Origin: Gnetum montanum
Lineage: Eukaryota > Streptophyta > Gnetopsida > Gnetales > Gnetaceae
Length of the DNA stretch: 57,849 nucleotides
Direction of reading: 5' to 3'
Assembly (NCBI GenBank): GCA_015680685.1
Contig: MNCI01036481.1
Span: 29,780 to 87,628, forward strand
Shown: piece after piece, positions 53,606 to 57,849 of the stretch
How the letters are laid out: the number at the start of each line of letters is the position of its first letter
Numbering within the stretch: position 1 is the stretch's first letter
Translations under genes and position numbers: made by a program
Notes under the pieces: generated by a model
Database searches by the model: none
Told to the model about the DNA's origin: nothing
Seen by the model: the letters and a program-made list of their open reading frames with translations, nothing else

Positions 53606-54741
53606 CCATAACATGATAATATTGTTTTCATTCATTATTTTTTAAAGATAGGAAAATATGAGTAATAATGTAGCAACATGAACTTAGCAGAACACAAGGT
53701 GCAAGTCTAAAGAATTAATAAATCTTCTTGATATTACATCCTTATCCAATCTACTTGGTTCTTTCTCTTTTCATTAAGATGTAATAATGTGGGTTATGTA
53801 CCATCATGCTAATAAGGCTTAAGCTAGTAAGACAATACTTAAACAAAAATATAAAGTATAGAAAATAAAATACTGCATAATAAAAAAATTGAATAGATGC
53901 TAAGACAAATTGCATAGGTAAAGTAGTAGGCAACCAAGAAAATTACAAGTACACAAGGATAAGAAAAAAAATAGCAAAAGATAAAATGTTACCAAAAATA
54001 GTGGTAATAGTCCCATGTATTTCAAACCTAACTTGATCACAAATAAAATCAGGTTAAACCATATAGCCCAAGTCAAAAATTAATATTATAGTGATATGAA
54101 AATAATAGTTAAAATTAAATTAATGCATAATCAAATAAAAAATAAAACTGAATATAAGTTGAAAATGCATTAACATCCAAAAAGACATTGGGCTCTAACA
54201 TTGCAAAAACTATCAATATTGATAACTGCATAATGAACCACACAACATAACCAAAGTTGAAATTAGATTTGGCTTACATCTAAGACAAGCAGAAATACAA
54301 GACCAATCTCACATACATTCCAAATCTACAATCCCAGTTGAACATTACAACATAGAATCAAATTTAAAATGGAAATTTAATTTAAAATTATAACTTCTTA
54401 AAAAATTGAAATTAATTATTAGCTACTTCCTCTAAGTTCTTCTTATCACAACTAATATCATTACCTAGAAACTATAGAAAAAACAAGAGAATTAGTCATA
54501 AGAATGAGTAGGGTAACTAAATTGACAAAATACTCTCTTATGGATTTGGTTAAAGGCATTAGGTAGCTAGATAGTCATGCACATGGGATAGTTTCAAATA
54601 GATTTAGACAAACCAAATATAAACATAATGCAAACAAAAAAAAAACCTAATAATGATAATTAAAATTTGATAAAAAATTACAAAACTGAAAACTTCACCA
54701 CCACCTATAAATCCATCCAATGAATGAATAGATAGATTTGC
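53606..54741. other. AT-rich, no recognised gene
   Basis: Very A/T-rich with many short A tracts; no domain or repeat unit seen on either strand. Confidence 0.5.
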
Positions 54742-54930
54742 CAAATGACTGATGAGTTTAAACCCACATTGGTCATATGACTAGTGAGGCTAAAATCCAC
54801 ATATTGCTAAATGCTTGGTGATTCTAAAATTTACATTTAAATGATCAATAGTTTTAAAACCTACATATAAATGCTTAGTGAGTCTAAAACATAGATACAA
54901 ATGACTGTTGAGTCTAAAATCCACATTTCA
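54742..54930 (+). repeat. Minisatellite, about six copies of a 30-35-nt unit
   Basis: Unit consensus about AAATGACTGGTGAGTCTAAA followed by ATCCACAT; copies begin near 54742, 54775, 54810, 54840, 54870 and 54899. Units are diverged, so the array is old. Confidence 0.8.
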
Positions 54931-55435
54931 TCAAAATGGTATGCCAAACTAAAACTAAATTTAAACGATTAAATAAATACAAGTAGCAAAAAATTCCATG
55001 GGTGTTGTAGAGATGAATCCAATGGATTGTACAAAACCAAAAGGGATCAGAGACCAAGTGATGAACTATCAAATGGAAGGTTCTAATTTAGTAGATGAGG
55101 AAAAAACTAAAATGGAGATTTACATGAAGGTCTAATAATCATAAAAGATTTTCCAAATGGAAATTTCAGCTTCTTAAGTCTATTCTAGACTCCTATAGTT
55201 GCTATGGTATCATTAGTTATTATTTTCAAGTTTTCAGATGTTCTAGGAGCCCTAGAAACTACATTTTGATTATTTTCTTAATTTTTTATCATCTAGAGGC
55301 CAGGGGTTACTAAACAAAAGTTGCTTGATTTTTTATGCTAGACCTAATAGTGACATCATATGTGTGTTGCATTGCAATAGAACTGACAAGATGTACAACT
55401 TTGCCTTCTAGGTCATCATTGTTCATATTTGTTTC
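54931..55435. other. No recognised gene; possible decayed end of gypsy D
   Basis: Integrase sequence of gypsy D stops being readable near 55440. Nothing further is identifiable here. Confidence 0.45.
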
Positions 55436-55439
55436 AGGA

Positions 55440-56349
55440 GTTAAAAACATGAAAACGTACTATAACAATAAGGATGGAATCCTTCCCATTTATAGTATGA
55501 GGTAAACCAATGATAAAATCCATGCCAATGGTTTCCAATTTTCACACTGGAATGGTGTATGAATGAAGATAACCACTAGGTCTATGATGCTTTGCTTTGA
55601 TTTGTTAACACACCAATCACTTAGCCATGTAGTCTTTCACATTATTCTTTATATCAAATTATCAATATTGTCTCCTAATGTTATGATACATCTTATTACT
55701 ACTAGGATGCATTTGATATTTACTCAAATGAGCTTCATTAGGTAACTTCTATCAATTGATCACTAACATATATATTCTATTCTTACATCTTAACAAACTA
55801 GAACTATCAATTGTACGTGCTAAGTCTATTAGAGAAAGGTTTATAATCTTTTCCTGACACCAAGGATTTGAAGTTTGTTAAGAAGCTATTTCATCTTTAA
55901 TACTTAATAGAATAGTGAGATTGTAGAGTTTCCTAGCAAATATGCCACCTTGTTTCATTTGCATGGATGATGCTACACTATAAAATCAAACTCTAGTAAC
56001 AACTCTATACATTGCTTCTATCCCATGTTCAACTATGACTAGTTCATAATGTATTGCAAACTCTTACCATCCATCTAGAAGGCAATTAGTTTATTATAAA
56101 AATATTTTCTCCAAATATTATGAAAAAAGATAATGGTACTAAGCTTTAGATTATGAGTTGGATATCTAGTTTCATGAGGTTTAAGCTATCTAGAAGCATA
56201 GATGACTACCTTTCTATCCTACATGAGAAAACTACCCAAACCTTCTCTTAAAGCATCTATGTACGCATCATGTGGCTTATTAGAAGCTAGTGAAGCCAAT
56301 ATAAGTAGTAAGAACAATATCTATTTCAGCTCATTAAAAGCCCTATGAT
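55440..56349 (-). pseudogene. Gypsy D RNase H and truncated integrase
   Basis: RNase H: DAYVDALREGLGSFLM, DRKVVIYASR, LKPHETRYPTHNLKLSTIIF, DGKSLQYIMN, CIELLLEFDFIV and NKVAYLLGN, i.e. the family pattern TDASREGLG, YASRQLKPHE, TDHKSLKYI with the Asp of TDHK retained as MDGK. Next a weak zinc-binding region, then the integrase core start ETIGMDFIIGLPHTINGKDS near 55540-55470. The rest of the integrase is missing or unreadable. Confidence 0.83.
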
Positions 56350-57600
56350 AAGCATGTAATCAAGAGAAAGCATAGTCTTTCTTGTGCAACTGATATAGAG
56401 GTCCTAAAATCTTATAGAAATCATCTAGAAATCTCCTATAATATCCTATGAGTTTCAAGAAACTCCTAACTTGGTTTAACAAAGTTGGAATAGGCTGATC
56501 CTTAATCACTAATATCTTAGAAGAATCCAAAGCTGTACTTGATCCCAAAGCTACATGATCGAGAAAATGTATCTGTCTTTCAAAATGCACACTTAGAAGC
56601 ATGAGCATATAATTGTTCATCTCTCAAAGTTTGCATCACTGCTCTTAAATGTTCCTTATGCACTTTTTCACCATTAGAGTAAATCAAAATTTTATCAATA
56701 AAAATAATTATAATTAATCTAAATATGGATGTAACACAAAATTCATCAAATGCATGAAAAATGGTAGTACATTAATAAGTAAAAAAGTCATTATTGAGAA
56801 CTCATAATGACCATATCTTATCCTGAAACATATTTTAGGTAAATCCTTCTCTTACACCCTAACTTGATGATACCTAGACTTCAAATCAAATTTAGAGAAT
56901 ACCTTATCTTATTTCAACTAATCAAATGCTTTATTAGTCATGTAAAAAGGATACTAATTCCTAACTATCACTTGATTCAACTATCTATAGTTAGTAAACA
57001 ATACCTAATTGTAATACTTCTTCTTCACAAAATGAATTGGTGTATTGTAAGGTAAAACACTTGGTTGGATCATGTCTTTGTTTAGTAGCTCCAAAATCTA
57101 TACTTTAAGGTTTTCTAGCTCCACTAGAAATATTCTATGAGATTCATCGAATATTAGTTAAGTTCTAAACCTAAGTGTAAATTTGAAAATAAATCTCTCA
57201 ATGAGGAGAAATTCTAGAAATTTCTTTCTTAAATACATCTAAGAACGTCTAAACCATTGGAATCTATTCTATCTCCTCCTTAGGCTTTTTGTGAACCAAG
57301 AGAATAAAACAAATATGATCATGCTTTTGCAACTACTAAAACGTTTTGGTTGTTATGAAGTCAAGCTTATTCTACCTGTTACTAGCCCAATTCGTAACCT
57401 TTGTTCCACTTATGGAAATAAGTGTGAAGGTATTGCTTCTATAGCCCAACTGTTTATCATACTTAGCTAACTAGTTCATCCCAAGAATCATATCATACTC
57501 TTAAAGTTTCATCATCATCAGATCATTGTACCACTTATTACCTTGCATCACTACCTTAGTTGAAGGTAATAAATTTAAATTATCACACTAGGAGAATGAG
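56350..57600 (-). pseudogene. Gypsy D protease end and reverse transcriptase
   Basis: The protease C-terminus EYDMILGMN then LAKYDKQLGY (about 57500-57450) is followed by a linker with VFKKEISRISPH. RT: LPYNTPIHFVKKKYYN, VFSKFDLKSRYHQVRV, PKICFRIRYGHYEFSIMTF and [20 protein letters not shown], where the FIDD catalytic pair has become FIDK. The end RT/connection frame 56620-56360 is open: QVRSFLKLIGYYRRFLDDFY then KILGPLYQLHKKDYAFS. Inactive. Confidence 0.87.
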
Positions 57601-57710
57601 TTGTTTGTATCACTAGGGAAGAACCTATGTATAAAGGCTCAAGTTATAAATGGATCATAACTTTAGGGTTCATGAAAGAATGGCAAAAGAATTCTTATTT
57701 TGGTATTTGA

Positions 57711-57849
57711 TGAGACGCGGTTTGCGTCGGCCACGATATCACGTACGTGATATCGCATCCGACGCGATATCGCATCCCCCGCGATATCGCGTACGCGATA
57801 TCGCGTCCTTCCCTACGATATCGCGTACGCGATATCGCAGTCAGCCGTC
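57711..57849. repeat. CpG-dense cluster of GATATC palindromes, running off the window edge
   Basis: Three long perfect palindromes: 57734-57755 (22 nt, centre ACGTACGT), 57780-57805 (26 nt, centre GCGTACGC) and 57816-57837 (22 nt, same centre), plus a half unit GCGATATCGC at 57764-57773. GATATC occurs seven times, at 57735, 57749, 57766, 57783, 57797, 57817 and 57831, with spacings 14, 17, 17, 14, 20 and 14. Units are separated by short C/T-rich spacers such as ATCC and GTCCTTCCCTA. CpG is very frequent here and rare in the preceding 10 kb. I do not recognise the family. Confidence 0.9.

Larger units (their letters stand above)
55440..57700 (-). mobile_element. Gypsy D, del/Tekay-like Ty3/gypsy fragment (protease to integrase)
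   Basis: Minus strand, read from about 57700 to 55440: protease end, RT, RNase H, zinc-binding region and start of the integrase core. No LTR is visible; the right side continues into or past the palindromic block at 57711. The RNase H matches the del/Tekay consensus very closely in order and wording. It is heavily decayed by stops and, unlike the block next to it, has almost no CpG. Confidence 0.85.

Noticed and set aside
1-57849. tRNA, rRNA, CRISPR arrays, bacterial promoters or operons
   Set aside because: No cloverleaf, spacer-repeat pattern or prokaryotic gene organisation was seen; the content is plant retrotransposons.

Overview
This window looks like a stretch of nuclear repeat DNA from a land plant with a large, transposon-filled genome. 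A gymnosperm-like genome is my best guess, but the sequence does not prove it. I found no host protein-coding gene, tRNA, rRNA or CRISPR array. What can be recognised is retrotransposon remains: three copies of one L1-type LINE family (ORF1 with DUF4283 and CCHC knuckle, ORF2 with endonuclease, RT and zf-RVT), an RTE-like LINE, four Ty3/gypsy elements (A-D), one Ty1/copia element (Y) and one further LTR element (X). All carry stops, frameshifts or deletions.

Layout. 1-4747: 3' part of LINE L1-A (+). About 5.1-27.3 kb: a nested stack. Copia Y (-) is split into halves at 5.9-7.54 and 26.68-27.24 kb by LTR element X (7541-26674, -). Gypsy A (+) sits inside X. Gypsy A is broken in its RNase H by full-length LINE L1-B (11227-17312, 16-bp target duplication) and in its integrase by gypsy B (18275-24734, with LTRs, PBS and a 5-bp duplication with one mismatch). 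28.5-34.8 kb: an RTE-like LINE (-) split by LINE L1-C (-), with a 405-nt assembly gap at the 3' side. 40783-47598: complete chromodomain gypsy C with LTRs, perfect PBS and perfect GTTTT target duplication. 47.6-55.4 kb: AT-rich, gene-free, with small repeats. 55.4-57.7 kb: del/Tekay-like gypsy D (-). 57711-57849: an abrupt CpG-dense cluster of GATATC-containing palindromes at the window edge.

How the parts work together. There is no operon-like logic; the organisation is chronological. Order of insertion can be read directly: Y, then X, then gypsy A, then L1-B and gypsy B. LTR pairs differ visibly, so even the youngest layers are old. In-frame stops in the LINEs are mostly TAG with some TGA and very few TAA, often with the reading frame otherwise intact, which fits decay of methylated CG and CHG cytosines.

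Most worth following up: the palindromic CpG island-like block at the right end; an unrecognised protein module plus coiled coil conserved at the 3' end of all three L1 copies; and LTR U3 regions packed with AGATGTCT/AGACATCT units, several containing the auxin-response core TGTCTC/GAGACA. One single-N junction (43624) is flanked by an exact 44-nt duplication and is probably an assembly artefact.
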